This document shows positions 37,912 to 48,770 of a stretch of DNA of 64,000 nt, piece after piece; positions within the stretch are counted from its first letter, which is position 1, and the number at the start of each line of letters is the position of its first letter. A model generated the notes under the pieces. It was not told where the DNA came from. It saw only the letters and a list, made by a program, of their open reading frames with translations, and did not search any database. A program made the translations under genes and the position numbers. The DNA is taken from assembly GCA_944325065.1 (NCBI GenBank), contig CALUYS010000002.1, positions 122,172 through 186,171 on the forward strand. Direction: 5' to 3'. This DNA is from Candidatus Gastranaerophilales bacterium (GTDB taxonomy: Bacteria; Cyanobacteriota; Vampirovibrionia; Gastranaerophilales; Gastranaerophilaceae).

Positions 37912-37953
37912 ATACAAATAATGATTTTATAAACTAAGAAAGCTATATAATAA

Positions 37954-40836
37954 ATGGATAATAAAAAAACGTTAATTTTAATTGATGGTCATGCACTTGC
38001 ATTTCGTAGTTATCATGCATTGGAAAGAACAGGTATGAAAACAACTAATGGTGTGCCAACATGGGCAGTTTTTGGTTTTTTTCGTGCTTTATTTGATATA
38101 TTAAAAAATAAAGATATTAAACCTGATTCTATAGCTGTTGCTTTTGATGTCGGACGTCATACTTTTCGTGTTGATAAATATAAAGAGTATAAAGCAAATA
38201 GAGGAACTATGCCAGATGATTTAAGAAATCAATTATCTTTAATAATTGAAGGATTAAAAGCTTTTAATATTCCAATATACACAAAAGAAGGTTTTGAAGC
38301 TGATGATGTTATTGGTACAATTTCAAAGCAAGTTAAAAATCAAGGTAATAAAATATATATTCTAACAGGTGATAGAGATTCATTTCAGCTTGTTGATAAG
38401 AATGGGGATATAATTGTTATTATTCCTCAAAATAGTGTTTTACTTTTTTATGACTGGCAAAAAGTATATGAAAAAATGGGAGTATACCCTAATCAAGTTG
38501 TAGATTTTAAAGCGTTATCAGGTGATACATCTGATAATATTCCGGGTATTCGAGGTGTCGGGCCCAAAACAGCTTCAAATTTACTTGAAAAATACAAAAA
38601 TTTAGAAAATATCTATGCAAATATTGATGATATTCATCAAAAATCATTAAAAGAAAAACTTGTTAATGGAAAAGAAGATGTATATTTAAGTCAATACCTT
38701 GCAACAATCGATAAAAATGTTGATATTGATTTTAATATTGATGATGCTAAGCTTGATATAACTAATTTGGATGATGTTATTGCGTTTTTTAAGAAATATC
38801 AATTATATGGATTTATTAAAAATATTGAGTCTATTTTTGGTGCTTTTAATTTGAAAGTTCAAAATGACAAAAATAAAGATGGCATTTCAAATAATTCACA
38901 ATTAAATTTGTTTGCAATTAATAATACAAATAATGAAGAAGAAAATGAATTTTTAAATGATATAAAAACAGTAAATGTCTTTAGTAATGCTCAGTTTAAA
39001 CAAAAAATTATTTTAAATAAGAATGATTTTGATGAATTTTTATCAAAATTGGAAAAACAAACATTTTTTGCATTTGATATTCTTGTTGATGATGAAATAA
39101 ATGTTTTTAATTCCAATATAAATGGTATAGTATTTTGTTTTATTGATGGTTTTAATTTATTTGAAGATTATAAAAATTATGAACATTATAAAAATAATAT
39201 AGACACATATCTTATTCCGTTAAATCATAGAGAATGTTTTGATTTTGAAAGTAAAGAAATAATAGACAAATTAAAATCTGTATTTGAAAATATAAATTTA
39301 AGAAAAACAGCAAATAATATAAAGTTTGCTCAAAATGTATTGAGTCAATATGACATTAAAATAGAGGGTGTTTTATTTGATGTTGTCCTTGCTTCTTATG
39401 TTTATGATGCAAATAGGCGTCATAGCTTAAATATACAGGCACAGGAAAATATTGATTATATTATTGATTCAAGTGAGGATATTTTAGGGCGTGGAAAGAA
39501 TGCTTTACAATTTTGTCAACTTAATTTAAATAAATTTAAATGTTATGGATGTCAAAATGCTTATGCTATTTATGCCTTAACTCACTATTGGCTTAATAAA
39601 TTAAGTGATACTGAAAAGAAAATATTATTTGATATTGAACTTCCACTAGCTTTTATACTTTCAATTATGGAACAAAATGGTGTAAGTATTGATGTATCTT
39701 ATTTAGATACATTAAACATAGATATTTCTAAAAGGGCAAAAGAAATTGAAGATAAAATATTTGAATTGGCAGGTGAAAAATTTAATATAAATTCTCCTAA
39801 AAAAGTTGGAGAAATTTTATTTGATAAACTAAGTTTGAAAGTGAAAGGTAAAAAATCTGCTAAGAATTCAACAAATGCAAAGGTTTTGGAACAATTAGCT
39901 GAAAATTATGAAATAGCATCAAAGATTCTTGAATATCGCCATTTGATAAAACTTAAAAGTACATATATAGAAGCTTTACCAAAACTTATAAACATAAAAG
40001 ATAATCGTATACATACAACATATAATCAGTTTGCTACAAATACAGGACGGCTTTCAAGTACTAATCCAAATTTGCAAAACATCCCGATACGTACTGAGCT
40101 TGGAGCTAAAATAAGACGTGCTTTTGTTCCTAAAAATAAAGAAACATCACTTATTTTATCAGCTGATTATTCACAGATTGAATTGAGGCTTTTAGCACAT
40201 TTTTCAAATGATGAAAATTTAATTGAAGCTTTTAAAAATAATCAAGATGTTCATTCACTTACAGCCTCAAAAGTTTATGGTGTTGAATTAAAAGATGTTA
40301 CAAAAGATATGAGACGTCATGCAAAAGCTGTCAATTTTGGTATTGTATATGGACAAACAAAATATGGACTTGCAAGTGTCTTGAATATATCAAAAGATGA
40401 GGCACAAAGTTTTATTGATAAGTATTTTCAAACATACAAAAATGTTAAAAAATATATGGATGATAATATAAATTTTGCAATAAACCATGGATATGCCCAA
40501 ACATTATATGGAAGAAGACGATATTTACCGGAATTAACAAGTTCAAATAAACAAATACAGGAGTTTGCACAAAGAGCTGCAATAAATTCTCCACTTCAAG
40601 GAACAGCATCTGATTTAATCAAACTTGCTATGATTGAATTAAATAAAAAATTAAAAGAAGATAATTTAAAATCCCAAATGATTATACAAGTTCATGATGA
40701 ACTTGTTTTGGAGGTTTTATATAAGGAATTGGATATTGTAAAAAATATGGTTGTTGAGGCTATGGAGCTTAACCAACCCCTTAAAGTCCCTCTTGTTGTT
40801 GATGTAACAACAGGTGATAGCTGGATGAAAGATTAA
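37954..40836 (+). CDS. polA: DNA polymerase I with degenerate proofreading domain
   Basis: 960 residues. The 5' nuclease domain (1-300) is intact: LILIDGHALAFRSYHAL, EADDVIGT, LTGDRDSFQLVD and SGDTSDNIPGIRGVGPKTA. The 3'-5' exonuclease domain (about 365-560) has lost its acidic residues. FAFDILVDD keeps one Asp but lacks the next Glu; the second motif reads NIKFAQ where NLKYD is expected; the third reads CQNAYA where EDAD is expected. The polymerase domain is complete: SADYSQIELRLLAHF (motif A, near 735), RRHAKAVNFGIVYG (motif B, near 788) and VHDELVLEV (motif C, near 912). It should fill gaps and remove primers but not proofread. Confidence 0.96.
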   Translation: MDNKKTLILIDGHALAFRSYHALERTGMKTTNGVPTWAVFGFFRALFDILKNKDIKPDSIAVAFDVGRHTFRVDKYKEYKANRGTMPDDLRNQLSLIIEGLKAFNIPIYTKEGFEADDVIGTISKQVKNQGNKIYILTGDRDSFQLVDKNGDIIVIIPQNSVLLFYDWQKVYEKMGVYPNQVVDFKALSGDTSDNIPGIRGVGPKTASNLLEKYKNLENIYANIDDIHQKSLKEKLVNGKEDVYLSQYLATIDKNVDIDFNIDDAKLDITNLDDVIAFFKKYQLYGFIKNIESIFGAFNLKVQNDKNKDGISNNSQLNLFAINNTNNEEENEFLNDIKTVNVFSNAQFKQKIILNKNDFDEFLSKLEKQTFFAFDILVDDEINVFNSNINGIVFCFIDGFNLFEDYKNYEHYKNNIDTYLIPLNHRECFDFESKEIIDKLKSVFENINLRKTANNIKFAQNVLSQYDIKIEGVLFDVVLASYVYDANRRHSLNIQAQENIDYIIDSSEDILGRGKNALQFCQLNLNKFKCYGCQNAYAIYALTHYWLNKLSDTEKKILFDIELPLAFILSIMEQNGVSIDVSYLDTLNIDISKRAKEIEDKIFELAGEKFNINSPKKVGEILFDKLSLKVKGKKSAKNSTNAKVLEQLAENYEIASKILEYRHLIKLKSTYIEALPKLINIKDNRIHTTYNQFATNTGRLSSTNPNLQNIPIRTELGAKIRRAFVPKNKETSLILSADYSQIELRLLAHFSNDENLIEAFKNNQDVHSLTASKVYGVELKDVTKDMRRHAKAVNFGIVYGQTKYGLASVLNISKDEAQSFIDKYFQTYKNVKKYMDDNINFAINHGYAQTLYGRRRYLPELTSSNKQIQEFAQRAAINSPLQGTASDLIKLAMIELNKKLKEDNLKSQMIIQVHDELVLEVLYKELDIVKNMVVEAMELNQPLKVPLVVDVTTGDSWMKD

Positions 40837-40856
40837 TTTTGGAGAATAATTTATCA

Positions 40857-41252
40857 ATGGGTAGAAAATATTTAATATTTATCTTGTTATTGTTTTTAGG
40901 TTTGAATGTAAACAATCAAGCATATTCAGATAGTCCATCAATTTCAAACAATACAATATCTGCATATGTAAATTATAATAATTGCATAAAAAACTATAAA
41001 ATAGATGAAGAAAGTTTATATTATCTAACCTTATCAGCTATTTCAAATGCAAAGTATAAAATTCTTGAAATACAAACAAGAAGCGGCTACATTCTTTTTA
41101 GTGCTTATGGAAGAGAGTTTTTAGCTCAAGTTGTAAAAGTTACAACAAATTTAAGTGAGCTAAAAATTACACCGCAAAACAATAGTTACTTATTTGACTA
41201 TAATTTAATTTACCGTATTTTTAATGATATTAATTTAAACTTAAGTCCATAA
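40857..41252 (+). CDS. Small secreted protein of unknown function
   Basis: 131 residues from ATG 40857, with GGAG 12 bp upstream; the in-frame TTG at 40839 overlaps that site and is rejected. The signal peptide is MGRKYLIFILLLFLGLNVNN with cleavage near QAYS. The mature part looks like a small alpha/beta domain (YYLTLSAISNAKYKILEIQT, RSGYILFSAYGREFLAQVVK). It lies 20 bp after polA on the same strand and is convergent, by one base, with the corrinoid protein gene. It is not recognised. Confidence 0.7.
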   Translation: MGRKYLIFILLLFLGLNVNNQAYSDSPSISNNTISAYVNYNNCIKNYKIDEESLYYLTLSAISNAKYKILEIQTRSGYILFSAYGREFLAQVVKVTTNLSELKITPQNNSYLFDYNLIYRIFNDINLNLSP

Positions 41253-41253
41253 T

Positions 41254-42570
41254 TTAAACATTTATTATTTGTTTATTAAGTTTTTCTATAAATTGTGGTA
41301 TTTCAAAAGCTTCATTTGTTCCAACAATAATTTTCCAGTTAGGTAAAATTTCTTCAAGCTCTTCTTTCATACTAGCTAAAAGTCCTGGAATAATAATAAT
41401 TTTATGTTTTAAACCATTTAGTATTTCATTTTCATTAACCATTTTTTTAACCATATCAGCGGTAAATTTTTCAGCTGACCAAGCTGTTAAGACGCTCATT
41501 CCGTCAGAAGGAGTTATTAAAAGGAATGTAGGTGTGTCAATAGCTTCAAGTTCATTAGCAACAGCAAAATATGTTAATGCAAAATTTGTTGTCATAACAA
41601 CAATAGCTTTATCAAGATTTTCTTTTGGATTATTTATTTCATAAATTTTACTTTCAACCTGAAGTGGTTTTTGTGGATTAGTAAATATATTTTGTCTTAA
41701 TGTGAATAAACCTGAAAATAAAGATTTATCAAAAACATCGAAAACTATAACATTTGAGTAACGACAAATAAGCAAAGAGGCTATTGCTGCAATTTTATTT
41801 ATATCTTGTTCCTTAATCCTTGTCATAACAGGATAAGCAAACGCCTGATTTTTATTTTCGATGGCTTCAAATCTTATATTAGTTAAATCGTTTATAACAC
41901 TTTTTATATCTTTATTTTCAATGTTTTCATATTTTAAAATCAAAGATTTGAAACCTTCTTTTTGAACCGTATCACTTTTTTGACTTAAAATTTCAATGTT
42001 ATCAGATGAAACAACTATGGTATTTTTCTTTTTTACATCTAAAAATTCATCTGCTTCAATAATAATGTTGTCAACATTTTCAAACTCTTCAGTTATCTTT
42101 TTTGTTTTTAAAATTACATTTAAACTTTTAGCTTTTATTTTATGAATTGTTTCATTAATATTTCCTTTATCAATAAGATAAATGCCGTCAATTTTAAAAG
42201 TTTCACCCACGCGTTCAATTTCATAATCTGCAATATCATTAAGCTTAGTATCAAAATGAATATCATTAGAAGACAAAGTTATATAAAATCGTGTTGGATT
42301 AACAAAAGTTTTTTCATGTCGAAACATAACGGTTTCACCGCCTGATTTAATATCATTTCCCAAGTTTATTTCATGTTGTTGGATGATATTTGCCTCTTCA
42401 AACAATTGTTTTAATTCTTTAGAGACAAAAGGACATTTTTCAATTTGGGTATTTTTTGAGGCAAGTTTGATAGCAAATGCCATGCAAGTTGGGAAACCGC
42501 ATTCTTTACAATTTGCATTTTCAATTTTTAAGCCTCCAGGTAGATGTTTAAATATTTCAATTGCGTTCAA
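41254..42570 (-). CDS. acsC: Corrinoid iron-sulfur protein large subunit (AcsC/CdhE type)
   Basis: 438 residues. The N-terminus has the [4Fe-4S] motif C21-x2-C24-x4-C29-x16-C46 in a context (HLPGG, CKECGFPTCMAFAIKLA) diagnostic of the CoFeSP gamma subunit. A TIM-barrel middle carries a much diverged sequence. The C-terminal cobamide-binding domain has TNFALTYFAVANELEAIDTP, then LLITPSDGMSVLTAWSAEKF. In acetogens and methanogens this protein carries a methyl group on cobalt between a methyltransferase and acetyl-CoA synthase. It overlaps acsD by 4 bp. No CODH/ACS or methyltransferase gene is in the window. Confidence 0.88.
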   Translation of the reverse strand: MNAIEIFKHLPGGLKIENANCKECGFPTCMAFAIKLASKNTQIEKCPFVSKELKQLFEEANIIQQHEINLGNDIKSGGETVMFRHEKTFVNPTRFYITLSSNDIHFDTKLNDIADYEIERVGETFKIDGIYLIDKGNINETIHKIKAKSLNVILKTKKITEEFENVDNIIIEADEFLDVKKKNTIVVSSDNIEILSQKSDTVQKEGFKSLILKYENIENKDIKSVINDLTNIRFEAIENKNQAFAYPVMTRIKEQDINKIAAIASLLICRYSNVIVFDVFDKSLFSGLFTLRQNIFTNPQKPLQVESKIYEINNPKENLDKAIVVMTTNFALTYFAVANELEAIDTPTFLLITPSDGMSVLTAWSAEKFTADMVKKMVNENEILNGLKHKIIIIPGLLASMKEELEEILPNWKIIVGTNEAFEIPQFIEKLNKQIINV

Positions 42571-43379
42571 TTTTTAATAACCTCATTTAAAGTATTAACA
42601 GTATTTATATTCCAAACAACAACAATATTTGCATTAGCAGCAATAATTGAGGTTGCAGCCGTTATTTCCCACAAATCAATACGATTATTTAATTTTCCCC
42701 AATTTTCATCAAAACTATTAGATTTTAACTCTTTAGCTTTAAAAACTTCTTCACCAATAAATGAAATAATAGGAAAATTTAGCATTTCATCACCTTTTAA
42801 TGCTTCAAGTTTTACTTTTTCCATCATTGAATATCCATAATCAAAGCCATATCCAAGACCGCCTGTGTCTGTATCAATAATTATTCTATCTTTTGGCAAT
42901 CCCATATTAATTGATAAAATATTAAGTTCCTTGGCTAAATTTATATCGATGGGGGTTCTTAGAACAATTTTATGAGCTGTTTTAATTATAGTTGGTATAA
43001 TATCACGATAATTTGATTCTTGTGCAAAAGCTATTATTGATTCTTTTTTTATATTTTGTGCTAGAAAATTTAATAAATCTACATCATAACTTTCATTATT
43101 CATTCCTCTTAGAATTAAAGGTTTATCTGTATTTTCATTAATTATTGTTGTTGCTTTTTTTACCAAATTAAATTGGGATTCAAAATCTTTTAAAGATAAA
43201 TTAAATTTTATTGATAATATATCGGATTTAACATTTAAAGCTTTTTTAAATCGTATTTTAAAATTGTCTAAAAAGCTATTAGTATTATAATATATATCAT
43301 CATCTTTGTTAAAAAAAGGTATTTCATAAGCAATATTAATTTTTTGAGATTTATTGAAGAAAGCAATATCTTGTAACAT
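42567..43379 (-). CDS. acsD: Corrinoid iron-sulfur protein small subunit (AcsD/CdhD type)
   Basis: 270 residues, shorter than usual AcsD (about 310). The TIM-barrel signature RIIIDTDTGGLGYGFDYGY, SMMEKVKLEALKGDEMLN and FPIISFIGEEVFKAKE (about 165-218) is diagnostic. PLILRGMNNE and AFAQESNYRDI precede it. It partners with the AcsC-type protein encoded directly downstream (ATGA overlap). It begins 4 bp after a histidine kinase gene, so kinase and both subunits form one operon. Confidence 0.87.
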   Translation of the reverse strand: MLQDIAFFNKSQKINIAYEIPFFNKDDDIYYNTNSFLDNFKIRFKKALNVKSDILSIKFNLSLKDFESQFNLVKKATTIINENTDKPLILRGMNNESYDVDLLNFLAQNIKKESIIAFAQESNYRDIIPTIIKTAHKIVLRTPIDINLAKELNILSINMGLPKDRIIIDTDTGGLGYGFDYGYSMMEKVKLEALKGDEMLNFPIISFIGEEVFKAKELKSNSFDENWGKLNNRIDLWEITAATSIIAANANIVVVWNINTVNTLNEVIKN

Positions 43380-43383
43380 ATTT

Positions 43384-45198
43384 TTAAATAACCTCTTCTT
43401 TATTTACATCAGTAGTTTCAAATGTAGGTAATAACATGGAAAATATAGACCCTTCATTAATTTTGCTTTTAACTTTAACAAAACCGTTATTATGTTTTTC
43501 AACACTTATTTTTACAAGGTGCAGACCAAGACCTGTACCTTTAATAGAATGAGTAGCATTTTCAACACGATAAAACCTATCAAAAATTTTACTTAAATGT
43601 TTTTCTTCAATTCCAATACCATTATCAATAACCGATATTTCAAGGTATTTTGGATCTTTTGAAACTTCAGCTCGTATTTTTATTTTATCATTATTATTTG
43701 AATACTTAATAGCATTTGATATTAAGTTTTTTAAAGCTCTTTCAATGCTTTGAGCATTAATAAATACTTTTGGTAAATTGTCTTCTTTAAGTATTGAAAA
43801 ACGAAGTCCCTTTTCCTCAGCTAGAATTTGCATAGAGTCAATTGAGCTTTCGATAATAGCATTTATATCACAAAATTCTTTATGTAAAACAACATTTGTA
43901 GATTCAAGTCGAGAAAAATCAAGTATTTCATTAACCATTCTATGTAAATGGTCAGTTTCTTTGTTTAAAATTGCTAAAAACTCATTTTTTGTTTCTTCAT
44001 CAAATTCAGAAGAGTGATTATATAAAGTATCGGCATAAGTGCGTAAAACCGTAACAGGTGTTCGAAGTTCATGTGATACATTTGATATAAAAGAACTTTT
44101 CATCTTGTCAATTTCAACTTCTTTTGTAATGTCAATCAAAACAATTATATATCCTAGATAATCTTGACTTTTTGAAAACATTGGAGATATAACAGCTTTT
44201 AAAATCCGTTTGTCAATTTCGATATTAAATTCGAGTGGTTTTTTCTCCATAATATCAAGAGGAGTGTCTTTAAATTGTTCTATTTTTTCTTTAAAACACA
44301 AATTTCCGTCACTATCGTAATATTTTTGAATTTTAGTTGAATTAATTAATTGAGGTTCAACATCAAGCAATTTTTGAGCGGCATTATTAATTAAAACAAC
44401 ATTATCATAATTATCACAAACAACAACTCCATTAGCAATACTCATTAAAACCGCTTCAAATTTATTGCGTTCCAAAGTAAGCTGTTCAATATTTTGTTTT
44501 TCATAGGTATTTAACCGACCAGACATATCGTTAAAAGCTTCGACAAGTTGTTTTAATTCTCCTGACACACCTTTAATATCTATTTTATAACCAAAATGCC
44601 CGCCTGATATATTTTTAACTCCCATTTGCAAAGTATTTAACTCTCTTGTAATTAATATAGTATTAATTAAAACAGTGATTGTAAAAACAATCCAAGCTAC
44701 AAAAAAGACAACGAGCATTGAATTTCTGGTGGTTTTCGATATATTATGAATAGTATGACCACTTAAACCAATGATTGCAGCACCAATGACTTTTGCATTG
44801 TTTTTCTCTTGGTCAAAATTTTCAATAATCATAGGAGAACTAACGGTAATTCTTGTTTGTAAAGCACGATTAGGGAAATCGTTTTTGCTTGAATAAATAA
44901 TTTCTCCATCATTAGTTTTAAATTCAATATATGCAATATCTTTATTAGATTGCAATAATGATTTTATATTTTTGCTTATTTTATCATAAATATCATATTG
45001 ACCATAATCTTTAGCTATTTCTGAACTTTCAACGGCAAGTGTTTTTGACATCATTTTCCCAAATTCTGTATAGCTTGAATCAAGTTTTTCTTGAATATTG
45101 ATTATAGCAAAAAACGCAATAGATATAATTAAAACAGTACTTATAATAAGACCTGTTAGTATCAATTTATTTTGTGTAGTAAAACTTATTTTTTTCAT
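43384..45198 (-). CDS. Membrane sensor histidine kinase (HAMP-PAS-HisKA-HATPase)
   Basis: 604 residues. TM1 (about 12-32), an extracytoplasmic sensor of about 130 residues (35-160), TM2 (about 162-186), HAMP (187-240), PAS (about 248-355, FEAVLMSIANGVVVCDN), HisKA with FISNVSHELRTPVTVLRTYA (phospho-His near 372), and HATPase with NLISNAIKYS, DNGIGIEEKHLSKIFDRFYR and GTGLGLHLVK. The layout resembles PhoR/WalK kinases. No response regulator gene is adjacent; instead the corrinoid protein genes follow after 4 bp. Confidence 0.93.
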   Translation of the reverse strand: MKKISFTTQNKLILTGLIISTVLIISIAFFAIINIQEKLDSSYTEFGKMMSKTLAVESSEIAKDYGQYDIYDKISKNIKSLLQSNKDIAYIEFKTNDGEIIYSSKNDFPNRALQTRITVSSPMIIENFDQEKNNAKVIGAAIIGLSGHTIHNISKTTRNSMLVVFFVAWIVFTITVLINTILITRELNTLQMGVKNISGGHFGYKIDIKGVSGELKQLVEAFNDMSGRLNTYEKQNIEQLTLERNKFEAVLMSIANGVVVCDNYDNVVLINNAAQKLLDVEPQLINSTKIQKYYDSDGNLCFKEKIEQFKDTPLDIMEKKPLEFNIEIDKRILKAVISPMFSKSQDYLGYIIVLIDITKEVEIDKMKSSFISNVSHELRTPVTVLRTYADTLYNHSSEFDEETKNEFLAILNKETDHLHRMVNEILDFSRLESTNVVLHKEFCDINAIIESSIDSMQILAEEKGLRFSILKEDNLPKVFINAQSIERALKNLISNAIKYSNNNDKIKIRAEVSKDPKYLEISVIDNGIGIEEKHLSKIFDRFYRVENATHSIKGTGLGLHLVKISVEKHNNGFVKVKSKINEGSIFSMLLPTFETTDVNKEEVI

Positions 45199-45301
45199 AG
45201 TTATAAATTATATCATATTTGAATAAATTGTAACATTAAGTTTTATTAAGCATAAAATATATTTCAAATATCTTGACTTGACGAAGCAGTTTTAGTGAGT
45301 A

Positions 45302-45310
45302 TGATATTAT
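45302..45310 (+). promoter_or_regulatory. Extended -10 promoter of the rpoB operon
   Basis: TG-A-TATTAT at 45302-45310, with two overlapping -35-like hexamers (TTGACT 45273, TTGACG 45278) at longer than ideal spacing. This leaves a leader of about 100 nt before rpoB. Confidence 0.5.
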
Positions 45311-45415
45311 AATGTACATTTGCGTATTGTTGTTTATGATTAACGATTATAATTAAGATTTGAGAAAATAACTAAAATATAAAATTGTGGAGCATGTTTT
45401 AAGCGAGGTATATAA

Positions 45416-48400
45416 ATGTCGATAAAATACAAAAAAAGAGTTACTCCAATGGGAATACCCAATACAAGATTGGAGGATTTACCTGATTTAATTGAAGTGC
45501 AAAAAAAATCGTTTGAGTGGTTTTTAAAAGAAGGTTTAAAGGAAGAGTTATTGTCTTTTTCGCCTATAAAGGACTATACTGGGCGTTTAGAGTTGCATTT
45601 TTTGCCAAATTATACATTTGATAATCCTAAGTATACAGTTGAAGAGGCACGTATACATGATGCAACGTATGCAAAACAGCTTCGAGTTATGGTTCGTTTG
45701 GTTAACCGTGACACAGGTGAAATAAAAGAGCAAGAGGTTTATATCGGTGATATACCAACAATGACAAACAAGGGTACTTTTATTGTTAATGGAGCTGAGC
45801 GTGTTATTGTTTCGCAAATTGTACGTTCGCCTGGTGTGTATTTTAAACGTGAAATATCTCCAACGGGTAAACGTCTTTATAATGCTACTATGATTCCAAA
45901 TCGAGGGGCATGGTTAAAAATAGAAACTGATAACAATGATATAATTCATGTAAAGATAGATAAGAATAGAAAAATTTTAGCAACGACATTGCTTAAAGCA
46001 TTGGGTATATCGCCTGCTGAAATGGAAACTTTGTTTACTCATTATGAATTTTTAAAGAAAACTTTGGATAAAGATACGACTGAATCAACTGACGAGGCTT
46101 TGATTGAAGTTTATAAAAAATTGCGCCCTGGAGATCCTGCTTCATCAGGCGGTGGGCGTCAGATATTAGAAGCTCGTTTCTTTGATGAAAAGAAATATGA
46201 TATAGGTCGTGTTGGTCGTTATAAGATTAACAAAAAATTAGGCTTGAATTTGCCTGATACCCAAAGGACTTTAACTGTCCAAGATATTGTGTCTTCAATT
46301 GAGTATTTGATAAATTTGACGTATGATGAAGGTGCGATTGATGATATTGACCATTTAGGGAATCGTCGTATACGATCAATAGGAGAGTTATTGCAAAACC
46401 AGTTTAGAGTTGGTTTGTCGAGAATTGAGCGTATTGTAAAAGAACGTATGACATTGCAAGATTCTGATACATTGACTCCATTGAATCTTTTGAATACGAA
46501 GCCTTTAGTTGCATCATTAAAAGAGTTTTTTGGTTCATCGCAGTTGTCACAATTTATGGATCAAACAAATCCATTGGCGGAGTTAACGCATAAGCGACGT
46601 ATTTCGGCATTAGGACCAGGTGGTTTGGTGCGTGAGCGTGCAGGGTTTGCTGTTCGTGACATTCATCCTTCTCATTATGGAAGGATATGTCCTGTTGAAA
46701 CACCTGAAGGTCCAAATGCTGGTTTGATAGGTTCTTTGGCTACACATGCCAAAGTTAACGATTATGGATTTATAGAAACTCCATATTTCGTTGTTAAAGA
46801 TGGAAAGGTGACAGAGGATGTTGTTTACTTAAGTGCGGATGAAGAAAATAATTTGCGTATTGCACCATCTGATGTGGAATTGAATCCGGATAGAACGTTT
46901 AAAAATGAGTATGTTCCTATTCGTTATCGAGCTGAATTTACAATGGGTGAATCAAAGCTTGTTGACTTTATGGGTGTTTCGCCAATTCAGATTATTTCTG
47001 TTGCGACATCTTTAATTCCATTTATTGAGCATGATGATGCAAACCGAGCGTTAATGGGTTCGAACATGCAGCGTCAAGCTGTGCCACTTTTGATTACAGA
47101 TAGACCAGTTGTTGGTACAGGTTTGGAGCATAGGGCAGCAAAAGATTCTTGTATGGTTGCTGTAACAGATGTTGATGGTACAGTTACTCGAGTTGTTGGT
47201 GATGAAGTTCAGATTACTGACAATCAAGGGCGTGTGCATCGTTATATTTTGATGAAATATGTAAGAAGTAACCAGGATACTTGTATAAATCAAAGGCCAA
47301 TTGTTCGAGAGGGTGATGTTGTAAAAGCTGGTGATGTTATAGCTGATGGTGCTTCAACTGATGGTGGTGAATTATCTTTGGGTAAAAATGTTCTTGTTGC
47401 CTATATGCCTTGGGAGGGTTATAATTTTGAGGATGCTATTTTGTTGTCTGAACGTCTAGTTCATGATGACGTATTTACATCTGTTCATATTGAAAAGTTG
47501 GAAATAGATGCTCGACAAACAAAATTAGGTCCTGAAGAAACGACTCGTGAAATACCAAATGTTTCAGAAGAGGCATTAAGGCACTTAGATGAGCGTGGTA
47601 TTGTTCGTATTGGAGCAAGAGTTTATGCTGATGATATTTTGGTTGGTAAGGTGACTCCAAAAGGTGAATCTGAGCATCCTCCAGAGGAAAAATTACTTCG
47701 TGCGATATTTGCTGAAAAAGCTCGTGATGTGAAGGATAATTCATTGCGTGTGCCACATGGTGAAGGTGGTCGTGTTGTTGATGTTAAAGTTTTTGATCGA
47801 GAAAAGGGTGATGAATTACCGCCTGGTGCTAATACTGTTATTAAGGTTTACATAGCTCAAAAGCGTAAGGTGTCAGTTGGTGATAAATTATCAGGTCGTC
47901 ATGGTAATAAAGGTATTGTTTCACGGATATTGCCAAAAGAGGATATGCCATTTTTGCCTGATGGAACACCTGTAGATATAGTATTAAATCCGCTTGGTGT
48001 GCCTTCTCGTATGAATGTAGGGCAAACGTATGAGTGTTTGTTAGGTTTGGCTTCATATTTAACTAAGAATTATTATGAGGCGCCACCATTTGATGAAATG
48101 TATGGAGCAAATCAATCAGAGAAAGCAACAAAAGAAGAATTGATAAAAGGTATCAAAGCATCTGGTTGTGATTGGGTTCGCGAGGATGGTAAAGTGTATC
48201 TTCTTGATGGACGTACAGGCGAACGTTTTGATCAGCCTGTTGCGGTTGGTATTTCATATATTTTGAAACTTGTGCATTTGGTTGATGATAAAATTCATGC
48301 TCGTTCAACAGGTCCTTATTCTTTAGTTACTCAACAGCCATTGGGCGGTAAGGCACAATTTGGTGGTCAAAGGTTTGGAGAAATGGAAGTTTGGGCATTG

Positions 48401-48730
48401 GAAGCTTACGGTGCTGCTTATACTTTACAAGAGATGTTAACAATTAAATCAGATGATGTTAATGGTCGTTCACGAGCTTATGAATCGATTGTTAAGGGTG
48501 ATAATATCCCTCGTCCTGGTATTCCTGAGTCGTTTAAGGTTCTTGTTCGGGAATTACAAAGTATAGGGCTTGATATAACCGTAGCTAAAAAAGGCGGTGA
48601 AGAAGTTGATTTAATGACAGATACTGATGACTTGAGAAAATCAGCACCAAAGCGTGTTTTATCGGATATTGATTCTGAATTATTAAATATAAATTTCTTT
48701 GAAACGCCTTCTATGATAAGTGATAAATAA
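45416..48730 (+). CDS. rpoB: RNA polymerase beta subunit
   Basis: 1104 residues, near the cyanobacterial length. It shows the rifampicin-binding cluster [20 protein letters not shown] and [11 protein letters not shown] with the sensitive-type Asp, His and Ser residues. Other motifs are [65 protein letters not shown] and [20 protein letters not shown]. It is the first gene of rpoB-rpoC1-rpoC2. Codon use is richer in GGT/CGT than surrounding genes, as expected for high expression. Confidence 0.99.
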   Translation: MSIKYKKRVTPMGIPNTRLEDLPDLIEVQKKSFEWFLKEGLKEELLSFSPIKDYTGRLELHFLPNYTFDNPKYTVEEARIHDATYAKQLRVMVRLVNRDTGEIKEQEVYIGDIPTMTNKGTFIVNGAERVIVSQIVRSPGVYFKREISPTGKRLYNATMIPNRGAWLKIETDNNDIIHVKIDKNRKILATTLLKALGISPAEMETLFTHYEFLKKTLDKDTTESTDEALIEVYKKLRPGDPASSGGGRQILEARFFDEKKYDIGRVGRYKINKKLGLNLPDTQRTLTVQDIVSSIEYLINLTYDEGAIDDIDHLGNRRIRSIGELLQNQFRVGLSRIERIVKERMTLQDSDTLTPLNLLNTKPLVASLKEFFGSSQLSQFMDQTNPLAELTHKRRISALGPGGLVRERAGFAVRDIHPSHYGRICPVETPEGPNAGLIGSLATHAKVNDYGFIETPYFVVKDGKVTEDVVYLSADEENNLRIAPSDVELNPDRTFKNEYVPIRYRAEFTMGESKLVDFMGVSPIQIISVATSLIPFIEHDDANRALMGSNMQRQAVPLLITDRPVVGTGLEHRAAKDSCMVAVTDVDGTVTRVVGDEVQITDNQGRVHRYILMKYVRSNQDTCINQRPIVREGDVVKAGDVIADGASTDGGELSLGKNVLVAYMPWEGYNFEDAILLSERLVHDDVFTSVHIEKLEIDARQTKLGPEETTREIPNVSEEALRHLDERGIVRIGARVYADDILVGKVTPKGESEHPPEEKLLRAIFAEKARDVKDNSLRVPHGEGGRVVDVKVFDREKGDELPPGANTVIKVYIAQKRKVSVGDKLSGRHGNKGIVSRILPKEDMPFLPDGTPVDIVLNPLGVPSRMNVGQTYECLLGLASYLTKNYYEAPPFDEMYGANQSEKATKEELIKGIKASGCDWVREDGKVYLLDGRTGERFDQPVAVGISYILKLVHLVDDKIHARSTGPYSLVTQQPLGGKAQFGGQRFGEMEVWALEAYGAAYTLQEMLTIKSDDVNGRSRAYESIVKGDNIPRPGIPESFKVLVRELQSIGLDITVAKKGGEEVDLMTDTDDLRKSAPKRVLSDIDSELLNINFFETPSMISDK

Positions 48731-48770
48731 ATTTTGATAATATTATTATAAAAAATAAAGGAGATAAAAA

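Noticed and set aside
41254..43379. Wood-Ljungdahl (CODH/ACS) gene cluster
   Set aside because: Only the two corrinoid iron-sulfur protein subunits are here. Catalytic CODH, acetyl-CoA synthase and methyltransferase genes are absent from the window.
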